A stretch of 64,000 nt of DNA, taken from the NCBI GenBank assembly GCA_944321085.1, contig CALUJY010000009.1:1-64000 (forward strand). The letters run 5' to 3'. Below are positions 35,159 through 44,407 of the stretch, piece by piece (position 1 is the first letter of the stretch; each line of letters opens with the position of its first letter). The notes under the pieces were generated by a model that searched no databases, was not told the DNA's origin, and saw only the letters and a program-made list of their open reading frames with translations. The position numbers and the translations under genes are program-made. This stretch comes from an uncultured Barnesiella sp. GTDB lineage: Bacteria > Bacteroidota > Bacteroidia > Bacteroidales > Barnesiellaceae_A.

Positions 35159-37042
35159 ATGAAAACAAACACACGTAATGTGTGCTATGCCGCAATCTTA
35201 TTCTCTCTGGCAAGCACGGCTGTAATGCCCGTAGTGGCGCAAGACATATATTTGCAAACTGATTTTCAGGAGGGTATCCCCGCTGATTATACGTTGCTCG
35301 ACCGCGATGAGAACCCTACTATGGCGGGGCTGCGCAACATTTCTTTCCCAGGCGGTTCTTGGGCTGTTTCTCTGGTCGACTCTAACGACGACCGTGCTGC
35401 GGTAAGTTCTTCTTTCAGCACCTACGACTATCCTGTCGAAGATTGGCTTATTACTCCCCGTGTGCATATTGCTTCCGATGCAGCAGCTTTGCGTTGGCAG
35501 GCGCGTTCGGTGCATCACGACTTTCGCGATGGGTATGCTGTCATGATTTCTACCGGCGGTACTGCTCCGTCTGATTTTGTGGAACTGTTCCGGGTAGAAG
35601 AGGAGGATTATCACGAGCGTGTGCGGGCACTATCGTTGTCGGCTTACGCCGGTAAGGACGTGTACGTAGCTTTTGTGCATAACAGTACCCAGCGTTTCAT
35701 GCTTGCCATCGACGATATTACGATAGGAGAGCTTGCACCCGCCTACACCGTCGATAATCTTACACCCGTATCGGCTGCAGGTGGCGGCATGGTTACTGTC
35801 GAAGGTGATATATGCAATGTCGGTTCGGCACATGAGTTTTCTGCTGTATGTCGTGCTGATGGCATTCTCTACGAGCCGGAAGTTGCTCCGGCTTTATGTG
35901 GAACCGGCGAATCGCTTCCGTTCCGGTTTGAGGTTCCTGCTCCTGCCGAAGGCAAAGTGGCTTACCGCGTGGGTATACCGCAGGAAAAGGATACGGCATG
36001 GGTGGTTACCGATACAATATATTGCTCGGCTTTTGCACGCCGCATGTTGGTCGAGGAATATACGGCACGATGGTGCACCTCCTGTCCCGGCGGTATCATG
36101 ATGATGCATGATTTTGAGAAGCGTTTCCGAGATGGCATTATACCCGTAGTGGCACATAGTAGCTATAACGACCCAATGGGCGATGCCGATTACAGTGCAG
36201 GCATGAGTTATTGGCTCTTCAATATGCCCTCGTTCATATACGACCGTGTTTCCTCTCTCAAATCTCAGGAAGCCCGTGCCGATGGCAATATTTATCGTGC
36301 TTTTGCACGTCCTGTCGAGGCTGAGATTGACCTGGATCGTGTGGCGATGACAGCCGATGGCCGATTGAAAGCCGAAGCCGTAGTGCGTTTTGCCGGTGAG
36401 TTCGATAATTCCGGCGACCGTTACCGTGTGGCGTTTATCGTTACCGAAAACACGCTCTGTGTCGACTCTGCCAATTACAACCAATCTAACAACTGCACGA
36501 TGCCTGTCGATGCCGAGTTCTATTTCCTCCCCGTCAATATTCCTGCCAAGCACATGCAGTACAACCACGTGGCACGCGGCTTGTCCGATGCCTTTACCGG
36601 TGTGCCTGAATTGTTGCCCGCAGAGACATTGTTGCCCGGAGAGGATTATCAGGTGGAATATACATTTGAGATACCGGCTTCGATACGTGACAGAAAGAAC
36701 ATTTCGGTGACTGCAGTTGTCATAGATTCACGTTCGCGCGAAGTGTTCAATGCCTGCCGTGCCGAATCTATCGACTATACAGGATCTGGGGACATTGCTC
36801 GCGGTGATGGGTGCATGCCTCATCGTATCATCTCCGATGTAAGTGGAGTTACGGTATTTTTGGCTGCCGATGGCATGGCTGAAGCGCGACTTTACAGTCT
36901 CGATGGGAGTCTGGTGGCGCAAGCCCGGGGTACGGGACAACTGCACCTCTCTACGGCAGGAATGCGCGGTGCTTTTGTGATTGCCATAAGTAACGATAAT
37001 AGAACAACCTATAAAAAATTACTGATTAATATACCTTTATAA
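35159..37042 (+). CDS. secreted protein: choice-of-anchor-like domain plus Omp28/thioredoxin-like domain
   Basis: 627 aa with a signal peptide cleaved near VVAQD. Residues of about 25-190 (QTDFQEGIPADYTLLDRD, then WLITPRV and MLAIDDITIGE) form a jelly-roll domain of the cleaved-adhesin / choice-of-anchor J type. Near 300-470 comes an Omp28-like thioredoxin fold: VEEYTARWCTSCPGG with a CxxC pair at about 305-308, then PVVAHSSYNDPMG and the cis-Pro-like MPSFIYDR. The last 80 residues (AEARLYSLDGSLVAQARG and TAGMRGAFVIAI) look like a T9SS sorting domain. The ATG at 35081 lies inside the terminator stem, so 35159 is chosen. The next gene follows after 15 bp. A redox or cargo-folding role is possible, not shown. 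Confidence 0.8.
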   Translation: MKTNTRNVCYAAILFSLASTAVMPVVAQDIYLQTDFQEGIPADYTLLDRDENPTMAGLRNISFPGGSWAVSLVDSNDDRAAVSSSFSTYDYPVEDWLITPRVHIASDAAALRWQARSVHHDFRDGYAVMISTGGTAPSDFVELFRVEEEDYHERVRALSLSAYAGKDVYVAFVHNSTQRFMLAIDDITIGELAPAYTVDNLTPVSAAGGGMVTVEGDICNVGSAHEFSAVCRADGILYEPEVAPALCGTGESLPFRFEVPAPAEGKVAYRVGIPQEKDTAWVVTDTIYCSAFARRMLVEEYTARWCTSCPGGIMMMHDFEKRFRDGIIPVVAHSSYNDPMGDADYSAGMSYWLFNMPSFIYDRVSSLKSQEARADGNIYRAFARPVEAEIDLDRVAMTADGRLKAEAVVRFAGEFDNSGDRYRVAFIVTENTLCVDSANYNQSNNCTMPVDAEFYFLPVNIPAKHMQYNHVARGLSDAFTGVPELLPAETLLPGEDYQVEYTFEIPASIRDRKNISVTAVVIDSRSREVFNACRAESIDYTGSGDIARGDGCMPHRIISDVSGVTVFLAADGMAEARLYSLDGSLVAQARGTGQLHLSTAGMRGAFVIAISNDNRTTYKKLLINIPL

Positions 37043-37057
37043 AACAATTATCTGACG

Positions 37058-40000
37058 ATGAAAAAAATTTATGTTTTGAGCGCGGCTATGTTGCTTGCCG
37101 CGTCTGCAGTGCAGGCCGAGAAAGGAGCTATATTCCTTTACGGTCCCGATTATCTGCAAGTAATGGCAGTGTCGCCCAATGGTAAGTGGGCGGCGGGCAC
37201 ACTGGGCGATGGCACTACTACCATGCGCGGTGCGTTATGGAATCTTACTACTGGTGAAGTTACCTACCTCTCTGGCAGTGATGAGTCTATTGCTTATGAT
37301 GTCAATGATGAGGGTGTGGTTGCCGGAGCTTTTACCGATTATACCGCAACCGAAAATGGAGCTCCTGTATTAGTTGCAGGACTTTACAAGGATGGTACAT
37401 GGAAAGGTTTCGACAATTCTGTTGAACCCGGAGCTTCTTTGATAGGCGGCGAAGCCATGGCAGTATCTAACGATGGCCGTGTTGTCGTAGGCGGATTGTA
37501 TATCAATGGAAACTATCGTCCTGTGAAGTGGGTAGATGGTGTATTGTCGGTAGCTCTCGATTCGGAAGAAGGATGTGCTTATACCGTTACCGAAGACGGA
37601 ACTATGGTGGCAGGCTGGTCGCAAGAGGAAGTTATCATTTGGGATGATGCGACTCAAACGAACGATACCATAGAGAACCGTGCCATCGCTTATTGGGACG
37701 AAAACGACGAGAAACATATTTTGAGTGAGCGTCCTACTTATTTGGATGCCGGTCAGAAATTCTCGCCCGACAAATCGAAACTTCTCTGCGGGACTTTTGG
37801 TAATTCTTTTATATATGACATGCAGAGCGGCGAGCGTACCATTTTGCCTTGGCATAGCGAGAATGCCTATAACACAGGCATGTTCTATGTAGGTAACGAC
37901 GGCTTGGTTTTGGGCTATGAAGAAGACCAAGATGTTATGACGGGTGCCCTCGACGCTTATGCTTATGTATATGACCAGGGTCTGACTTATAAGATGGTCG
38001 ATTGGCTTGCCGAGAAAAAAGATGTTATAATTGATACCAATAGCATATTGCTGGCTCGCGGTATGGACATGAGTGCCGATGGCAAAGTGTTCGGCGTGAT
38101 GACCTACAAGTTGCAGAATGGCATCAACATGGGTATTCCCTCTTCGGTTATCATTATGTTGGATCAGGAGATTACCTATGCTGTGCCTGTTGCCCTCAGC
38201 GGTGTGAAGCTCAAAGGTCTCAATAGCGTTTCGCTTACATGGAAAGAACCGCTTGCCAATGCTGGAAACGCTTTGGGATACAACGTATATCGCGATGGCA
38301 CCAAAATTACTCCCGACCCTATAGGTGATATGATGTATCGCGATGCTGTACAGGAAGAAGGTACATATACCTACACTGTTACTGCCGTATATGAGGGCGA
38401 AAACGGCGATTTCGTAGAATCGGAGAAAAGCGAGCCTTGCGAGATAAAAGTCGTTGCCGAAGAGATAAGCCGTGTACGTGGCTTGGAAGGTCGTGTAAAA
38501 GGATATAACGATATGCAACTGCGTTGGAGCATACCTGCGTCTAACTTGCCCGAAGCCACTTACTTCGACAATACCGAGGTTATTTCGGCCTTTGGCGGTG
38601 GTCAGGTATCTTTCGAGGCTGCTATCCGTATCGATGACTATGCTCGCAACTATGCCGATGAGTACAAGATAGCTCAGGTATCGTTCATGCCGTGGAATGC
38701 TAGTGCACACTACGAAATACGCATCTATGAAAACGATCTGATGAAATACTCGCAACCCGTTCCCGATGAAGGTCTGCGCTATCAGGAGATGAATGCAATA
38801 GAACTCACAACTCCTTATACCATGAATGCTGCTGCCAAGACTTATGTGGTGATAGCGGTAGATGCTTCGGAACTTTCGGTAGATGATTACGATGCTATAG
38901 GTATCAATTTCGGTTTGTGTACAGATGGCTATTCCGACTTGGTACGTCAGATGATTGAGCCCGACTTCTATTCGTTGAACGAGTCGGCCAATGAGGCGGG
39001 TATTGCCGGCGGTATGCCTGTAAGCTGGGCTATCTCTGCCATATTGGGCAAGGAAGATGCTCAAGGTAATATCAATACCGATTGCGACAAGATAGTTGCT
39101 TACGATGTATATCGTGATGGCGAATTGCTGGAAAGTGTTACCACAACTTCTTATCTCGATAAGCAGTTAGCAGAAGGTGAGTATGTTTACGGCGTGTCAG
39201 TACGGTATGCCGATGATTCTGAGGCTGAGCAACAGACTGTGACACTCGCCATGGAACCCAACAAGGACGCTCTTACCAAAGTGACCAATGTGGATGTTCT
39301 GGGTGAGCCTGCTTTTGTAAACGCTACTTGGAGTGCTCCCATGAACAACGATGAGAACTTCCTCACCTATGCAAGCGATATTCCCGGTAATCCTGTCAGC
39401 GCATCTTCGGGCGATGATTTGGTAGAACTTACCGTTGCCGCCGACTTCACATACGACCGCATCGACTGGTTTGTAGATTATCAGATTTCTGCTATCCGCT
39501 TCTATCCTGTTGCCGAGGCTATCTTTACGATTGTTTTGGAAGAGAATGGCGAGGATGTTTCCATCGCATCGGTTGGCGAGATGGGAGCCGCCGACGGCTA
39601 TAACCTCAATCAATGGAATACGGTTATGTTGGAAGAGCCTGTTACCATCGTTCCGGGATATACCTATCGCGTGAAAGTGATTTGCTCTGAGGTAGATCCT
39701 TCTGTCATGCCTATTTCACTCGACAATGGCTTTGGCATTCCCGGTGTTTCCGACCTCTATTCGAGCGACTACTCCTCGTTCCAGTCTGTTACCTATAGCG
39801 ACCTGTCGGGTAACTGGATGATTGGTATGGTGGTAAACAATGGTAGCAACGAGCCTATGGCAGTCGAGGGTTATAATGTATTGCTCGACGGTACGCAAGT
39901 AAATACCGAGCTTGTAACGGAAACCTCTTTCCGTGGTAACGTAGATTATAAAGAGGGCGATACGCATCGTATCAAAATTAATGTCGTATATCCCGCTGTC

Positions 40001-40279
40001 GGTGAGGTAGAGGGCGATAATGTGTACTTCGAGGTAGCTCCTGCTGCGGTAGAGAGTGTAACGGTTGACCGTGTGAAAGTATTCCCCAACCCGGCTACTT
40101 CATATATCCGCGTTCAAGGTGATGTTACGAAAGTAGAGCTCTACGATATGCAAGGCCGCCTTGTTGCAACAACTGCTGCTGCCGAGCTCGATGTAACGGG
40201 ACTTCCCACAGGTACGTATCTTCTCAAAGCCTACATGGACGATAGCGAAGAGACTGTCAAAGTAAATATCGTAAGATAA
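37058..40279 (+). CDS. large secreted protein: propeller-like N-terminus, Fn3-like middle, T9SS sorting domain
   Basis: 1073 aa with a signal peptide (MKKIYVLSAAMLLAASAVQA). Residues of about 20-370 repeat a blade motif of the HAF type: VMAVSPNGKWAAG, AYDVNDEGVVAG, AMAVSNDGRVVVGG, YTVTEDGTMVAGW, GMDMSADGKVFGV. Fn3-like segments follow from about 385, including GYNVYRDGTKI and YDVYRDGELLE. The C-terminus VKVFPNPATSYIRVQG, then VELYDMQGRLV and LPTGTYLLKAY, is a textbook T9SS type A sorting domain. Probably co-transcribed with the preceding gene and closed by a strong terminator. The ligand or activity is unknown. Confidence 0.85.
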   Translation: MKKIYVLSAAMLLAASAVQAEKGAIFLYGPDYLQVMAVSPNGKWAAGTLGDGTTTMRGALWNLTTGEVTYLSGSDESIAYDVNDEGVVAGAFTDYTATENGAPVLVAGLYKDGTWKGFDNSVEPGASLIGGEAMAVSNDGRVVVGGLYINGNYRPVKWVDGVLSVALDSEEGCAYTVTEDGTMVAGWSQEEVIIWDDATQTNDTIENRAIAYWDENDEKHILSERPTYLDAGQKFSPDKSKLLCGTFGNSFIYDMQSGERTILPWHSENAYNTGMFYVGNDGLVLGYEEDQDVMTGALDAYAYVYDQGLTYKMVDWLAEKKDVIIDTNSILLARGMDMSADGKVFGVMTYKLQNGINMGIPSSVIIMLDQEITYAVPVALSGVKLKGLNSVSLTWKEPLANAGNALGYNVYRDGTKITPDPIGDMMYRDAVQEEGTYTYTVTAVYEGENGDFVESEKSEPCEIKVVAEEISRVRGLEGRVKGYNDMQLRWSIPASNLPEATYFDNTEVISAFGGGQVSFEAAIRIDDYARNYADEYKIAQVSFMPWNASAHYEIRIYENDLMKYSQPVPDEGLRYQEMNAIELTTPYTMNAAAKTYVVIAVDASELSVDDYDAIGINFGLCTDGYSDLVRQMIEPDFYSLNESANEAGIAGGMPVSWAISAILGKEDAQGNINTDCDKIVAYDVYRDGELLESVTTTSYLDKQLAEGEYVYGVSVRYADDSEAEQQTVTLAMEPNKDALTKVTNVDVLGEPAFVNATWSAPMNNDENFLTYASDIPGNPVSASSGDDLVELTVAADFTYDRIDWFVDYQISAIRFYPVAEAIFTIVLEENGEDVSIASVGEMGAADGYNLNQWNTVMLEEPVTIVPGYTYRVKVICSEVDPSVMPISLDNGFGIPGVSDLYSSDYSSFQSVTYSDLSGNWMIGMVVNNGSNEPMAVEGYNVLLDGTQVNTELVTETSFRGNVDYKEGDTHRIKINVVYPAVGEVEGDNVYFEVAPAAVESVTVDRVKVFPNPATSYIRVQGDVTKVELYDMQGRLVATTAAAELDVTGLPTGTYLLKAYMDDSEETVKVNIVR

Positions 40280-40303
40280 AATAGCATTTGTCAATCTTTA
40301 TGT

Positions 40304-40341
40304 GAGCCGGCCCGCGTGAAACACGCGGGCCGGCTCTTTTT
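40304..40341 (+). terminator. terminator of the secreted-protein cluster
   Basis: A GC-rich stem of 15 bp (40304-40318 with 40322-40336; loop aaa) followed by ttttta. Confidence 0.92.
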
Positions 40342-40490
40342 ATAGGGGAGCGTGTCGGCTCCCTGTTCTCCGCAAGAGCCGCGAAGAGCAGGACTGTGAA
40401 ACGAGAACGGTGCTGTCTGTTGCTGCCGGGGCGGCTTCGCAGCGTATGGCAGTAGCGACCTGTGACCCTATATAACTCACTCTAAGTGCT

Positions 40491-40520
40491 TTTGTTTTTG
40501 CTGCAAACATGTTATCTTTG
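40491..40520 (+). promoter_or_regulatory. promoter of the DUF2148-aguA-aguB operon
   Basis: TTTG at 40491-40494, 18 bp, then TATCTTTG at 40513-40520. The ATG is at 40556. Confidence 0.55.
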
Positions 40521-40555
40521 CGATAGTATTCATCCATAAAAAAGATTGTGAGTAT

Positions 40556-41107
40556 ATGATAAAGAACGAAAGAGCTTTGCGGCACGAATTGGTAGTCGAG
40601 GCAGCCCATCGCATGATGATGGCGGCTCGCACTGCTCCCAAAGGCAAAGGCATTGATGTGATAGAAATTGTTTTGGTCGATGACCGTTCCGACCTTGAGA
40701 AACTCTCCGAGGCGATGCGGAAGAAGAGCGAAGCATCGGGTATGAAATTTCTCCTGCGTGATGCCGACAATATTTTGCAAGGCGATGCGCTTTTGCTCAT
40801 AGGTACGCGTTCTTCTAAACAAGGGCTGAATTGCCGTTATTGCGGTTTTTTATGTGATGAGAAACCGGAGGAGACGCCTTGTGCCATCAACTCTATCGAC
40901 GTGGGGATTGCTGTAGGTTCGGCCTGTTCGATAGCGGCCGATTTGCGGGTAGATACGCGGGTCATGTTTTCGGCCGGGTGGACGGCTGCCGACTTGGGTT
41001 GGCTCGAAGGTTGTTCGCAAATCATAGCCATAGCTCTCAGTGCATCTTCCAAAAATCCATTCTTCGACCGTAAACCTCGTGAAGAGCAATCGCAAAATGG
41101 AAAATAA
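40556..41107 (+). CDS. DUF2148 ferredoxin-domain protein
   Basis: 183 aa. The family marks are AAHRMMMAARTAPKGKG near the start and NCRYCGF with further cysteines downstream (C near 100, 107 and 121), suggesting an iron-sulfur or metal centre. The C-terminal AADLGWLEGCSQIIAIALSASSKNPFFDR also fits DUF2148. Function is unknown. The 3' end overlaps the agmatine deiminase start by 11 bp, so the two are translationally linked, without an obvious biochemical link. Confidence 0.8.
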   Translation: MIKNERALRHELVVEAAHRMMMAARTAPKGKGIDVIEIVLVDDRSDLEKLSEAMRKKSEASGMKFLLRDADNILQGDALLLIGTRSSKQGLNCRYCGFLCDEKPEETPCAINSIDVGIAVGSACSIAADLRVDTRVMFSAGWTAADLGWLEGCSQIIAIALSASSKNPFFDRKPREEQSQNGK

Positions 41108-42149
41108 CACACCCGACAACAGTCGTACGCTCTTGCCTGCCGAGTGGGATGTACAGAGCGGCATACAACTTACATGGCCTCATGCCGCTACCGATTGGGC
41201 TTATATGCTCGACGAGGTAGAGGCTTGTTTCGTGGCGATTGCCCGTGAAATAGCTGCTCGTGAGTTGCTACTCATAGTCACCCCCGAACGCGAGCGTGTA
41301 GAGGCGCGTATTGCCGACGAGGTGAATATGGAACATGTGCGCTGGGCAGAGTGCCTCACCAATGACACTTGGGCGCGCGACCACGGCGGCATAACCGTGT
41401 TGCGCGACGGCAAGCCGGTTATCTGCGACTTTGCTTTCAACGGTTGGGGCTTGAAGTTTGCCGCTTGTTACGACAATCTCATCACATCGCATTGTTACCT
41501 TGCCGGGCTGTTTAATGCCGGATATGCCAATAAACTCAATTTTATCATCGAGGGCGGCTCTATCGAGAGCGACGGCCGCGGAACTCTGCTCGTTACGAGC
41601 GAATGTCTGCTCTCGCCCAATCGCAACGGCGAGTGGAGCAGGGCTGAGATAGAGTCTTATCTGCGCACGACCTTTGGCCTGCAACGGGTGCTTTGGCTCG
41701 ATTACGGCTATTTGGCCGGCGACGATACCGACAGTCATATTGACACGTTGGCGCGTTTCGCTCCCGAAGATACCATATTGTATGTGCAGTGTTGCGATGC
41801 AGCCGACGAGCATTACGAGGCGTTGCAGGCTATGGAACGCCAGTTGTGCAGCTTCACCACTGCCGAAGGAAAACCGTACCGCCTCATGCCGCTCCCTATG
41901 GCGCGTCCCGCTTACGATACCGACGGGCAGCGTTTGCCCGCTACGTATGCCAACTTCCTCGTGCTCAACGATGCGGTGCTTTATCCCGTATATGGCTCGC
42001 CGCAAGAGGATGAGGCTGCCGGCAAGGTCATTGCCGCAGCTTTCCCCGGACGAGAGGTCGTACCCGTCGATTGCCGTCCGTTGATATGCCAGCACGGCTC
42101 ATTGCATTGTGTCACGATGCAATATCCGGCCGGTGTGCTGAAAGAATAA
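41097..42149 (+). CDS. aguA: agmatine deiminase
   Basis: 350 aa. Peptidylarginine-deiminase fold (guanidino-group-modifying). It hydrolyses agmatine to N-carbamoylputrescine plus ammonia. Motifs: LTWPHAATDWAYML, WARDHGGI (substrate Asp/His), GGSIESDGRGTLL, and the C-terminal catalytic cysteine in QHGSLHCVTMQYP. The start is taken at 41097 (MENNTPD); the frame opens at 41040 inside the upstream gene. N-carbamoylputrescine amidase follows 25 bp later, completing the route to putrescine. Confidence 0.92.
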   Translation: MENNTPDNSRTLLPAEWDVQSGIQLTWPHAATDWAYMLDEVEACFVAIAREIAARELLLIVTPERERVEARIADEVNMEHVRWAECLTNDTWARDHGGITVLRDGKPVICDFAFNGWGLKFAACYDNLITSHCYLAGLFNAGYANKLNFIIEGGSIESDGRGTLLVTSECLLSPNRNGEWSRAEIESYLRTTFGLQRVLWLDYGYLAGDDTDSHIDTLARFAPEDTILYVQCCDAADEHYEALQAMERQLCSFTTAEGKPYRLMPLPMARPAYDTDGQRLPATYANFLVLNDAVLYPVYGSPQEDEAAGKVIAAAFPGREVVPVDCRPLICQHGSLHCVTMQYPAGVLKE

Positions 42150-42174
42150 CTCTCTTAACGAAACTCTTTATACA

Positions 42175-43068
42175 ATGAGCAAAATTCTCAAAATAGGCAT
42201 TGTGCAGGAACACAATACTGCCGGTGTAGAACAAAATATGATGCGTATGCAGGCCGGTATAGAGCGCTGTGCCGCCCAAGGCGCCGCCCTTGTGGTTTTG
42301 CAGGAGTTGCACAATTCACTCTACTTTTGTCAGACCGAAGATACCGCCCGTTTCGACCTCGCCGAGTCCATACCCGGACCTTCTACCCAATTTTATGCCG
42401 ACATAGCCCGGCGCAACAATGTAGTGTTGGTAACATCGCTTTTCGAGCGGCGTGCCCCCGGGTTGTATCACAATACGGCAGTCGTGTTTGAGCGCGATGG
42501 CTCCATTGCCGGGCGTTATCGCAAGATGCACATCCCCGACGACCCTGCCTATTATGAGAAGTTTTATTTTACACCCGGCGATTTGGGCTTCGAGCCTATT
42601 ACCACGTCGGTAGGCCGTTTGGGTGTTTTGGTATGTTGGGATCAGTGGTATCCCGAGGCTGCACGTCTCATGGCGTTGCGAGGCGCCGATTTGCTCATTT
42701 ATCCCACGGCGATAGGCTGGGAGAGCAGCGATGCTCCGGCCGAGCAGGCACGGCAACAAGGCGCATGGGAAACCGTGCAGCGCGGACATGCCGTAGCAAA
42801 CGGACTCCCCGTTGTGACCGTAAACAGGGTGGGGCACGAGCCCGACCCGTCGGGGCAGACGCGGGGCATCCTCTTTTGGGGACATAGTTTCGTGGCCGGA
42901 CCGCAAGGCGAGCTCTTGACTGTGGCTCCTGACGACGAACCGTGGTGCGGTGTCGTCGATGTCGATATGGAGCGCAGCGAGGAAGTGCGTCGCTGGTGGC
43001 CTTTCTTGCGCGACCGCCGTATAGAGGCCTACGGGGGCATCACCTCCCGTTTCCTCGACGATAAGTAG
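42175..43068 (+). CDS. aguB: N-carbamoylputrescine amidase
   Basis: 297 aa. A nitrilase-superfamily hydrolase with catalytic Glu-Lys-Cys: E44 in LQELH, K117 in RKMHIP, and C154 in VCWDQWYPE. The surrounding LHNSLYFCQ and DDPAYYEKFYFTPGD are typical of the plant and bacterial carbamoylputrescine amidases. With the upstream deiminase it makes putrescine from agmatine. No arginine decarboxylase lies in the window. Confidence 0.93.
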   Translation: MSKILKIGIVQEHNTAGVEQNMMRMQAGIERCAAQGAALVVLQELHNSLYFCQTEDTARFDLAESIPGPSTQFYADIARRNNVVLVTSLFERRAPGLYHNTAVVFERDGSIAGRYRKMHIPDDPAYYEKFYFTPGDLGFEPITTSVGRLGVLVCWDQWYPEAARLMALRGADLLIYPTAIGWESSDAPAEQARQQGAWETVQRGHAVANGLPVVTVNRVGHEPDPSGQTRGILFWGHSFVAGPQGELLTVAPDDEPWCGVVDVDMERSEEVRRWWPFLRDRRIEAYGGITSRFLDDK

Positions 43069-43107
43069 CCGCTTTGATGGCTGCTTCGGCTGTATTCTGA
43101 TATAAGA

Positions 43108-44406
43108 TTAAAAACCTCCTTTCGTTCTGTCTCCCGCCAAAGCGATATATAGCTTGTCGGGATGCAGATAGAGGCGTGCGGCGCGTTGTATATCGGCCGC
43201 TGTGGCATGGCGTATCGCTTCGTCTTCGCGTTCGAAGTAGTCGAAAGGTGTGCCCGAAATCATCGATGACAGGTAGTAATCGCCCATCGAGAAAGGGCTG
43301 TCGAGAGTACGAGCCCTCTGCCCTTGCATATAGTTACGTGCCGTCTCCAACTCATCGGTCGGGACTTCCTCTTCGCATAAAATTTGCATTTCCCGGCGAG
43401 TCTCTTCTATGAGTGGTTGCGTATATTCCGTTCCCGTTTCGGTCATGATGGTGAAGTATGCACTGTTTCGCAGCGAGATGATGTGCGACGATATGCCGTA
43501 AGTATATCCTTTCTCTTCGCGGATGTTTTTCATGAGGCGGCTGCCGAAGTATCCGCCCAATATAAGGTTGGCCATGCTCATGAAAGGAAAGTCGGCGTGA
43601 TAGCATCCCGCTACCGGCATGCCCATGCGTATGCCGGTTTGCAGTGTGTTGGGCATATCGGTTGCGGCGAAATGCTCTTTCTCGGGTTGCAATGGTATGG
43701 CCGGCAAGTCGTGGTGCATATCGTGGCACGTTATACTGTCGAGAAAACGCCGTACGGCATCGGCAACCTCATCTGTGATGCGTCCCGATACGATGGCGCG
43801 GATGCGGGTGCCGAGGTAGTAAGCCCGGTGATACTCTTGCAGGTCGTTGCTGCTTATGGCGGCAAGGTCGTCGGCTTCGATGGTGCGGGCATAAGGATGA
43901 GCCTTGCCGAAGACCGATTGGTTGAACAATTCTCCGGCCACAAAGCGCACCTTGGTGCGGTTGATGCGTAACTGGTCGATGCGTTGTTGTCGCAACAAGT
44001 CGAGGTCGTCGGTCGGGAAAAGCGGCTTGTTTATGATGTCGGTCACGAGCGGCAGCACGTGGCACAGGTTGCGGTTGAGCGAGAATACCGATAGGGTACT
44101 GAAATGCATTGTCGTACCCGTTTGCATCCATGCGCCGTAGTAGTCCAATAGCTCGGCTATACGGTCGGCATCATATCCCGGTATGCCTCGTCGCATCATG
44201 GGACCTGTAAGGTCGGCAATGGCCGGCGTGCGGGCAGGGCATCGTCCTCCGTCGAAAAGCAGGTCTATGCGGCACACCTCTTGGTCGCCCTTATCTATGA
44301 TATACAGCTCTATTCCGTTGGCAAGTTGTTCCACGGCAGGACGCGGCAGTTGCAAGCGGCCGAAAGGCCGTGTAGCCGGAGCTTTTGTGCGGTTCGGTTC
44401 GTTCAT
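43108..44406 (-). CDS. M16-family (insulinase-like) protein without the zinc motif
   Basis: 432 aa. The C-terminal M16 half is well preserved: GGYFGSRLMKNIREEKGYTYGISS with the R/Y pair that binds substrate. In the N-terminal half, the place where active members carry HxxEH reads GRCPARTPAIADLTGPM, with no such motif. It is therefore probably a non-catalytic subunit like the beta chains of mitochondrial processing peptidase or the inactive partner of M16B pairs. No active partner adjoins it. No signal peptide is seen. It is the last gene after nfeD and kdsB, one base after the kdsB stop. Confidence 0.82.
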   Translation of the reverse strand: MNEPNRTKAPATRPFGRLQLPRPAVEQLANGIELYIIDKGDQEVCRIDLLFDGGRCPARTPAIADLTGPMMRRGIPGYDADRIAELLDYYGAWMQTGTTMHFSTLSVFSLNRNLCHVLPLVTDIINKPLFPTDDLDLLRQQRIDQLRINRTKVRFVAGELFNQSVFGKAHPYARTIEADDLAAISSNDLQEYHRAYYLGTRIRAIVSGRITDEVADAVRRFLDSITCHDMHHDLPAIPLQPEKEHFAATDMPNTLQTGIRMGMPVAGCYHADFPFMSMANLILGGYFGSRLMKNIREEKGYTYGISSHIISLRNSAYFTIMTETGTEYTQPLIEETRREMQILCEEEVPTDELETARNYMQGQRARTLDSPFSMGDYYLSSMISGTPFDYFEREDEAIRHATAADIQRAARLYLHPDKLYIALAGDRTKGGF

Positions 44407-44407
44407 C

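Noticed and set aside
37370-39064. 564-codon minus-strand ORF
   Set aside because: It lies entirely inside the 1073-aa secreted protein gene, which has a signal peptide, recognisable domains and a sorting domain; the reverse frame is a shadow.
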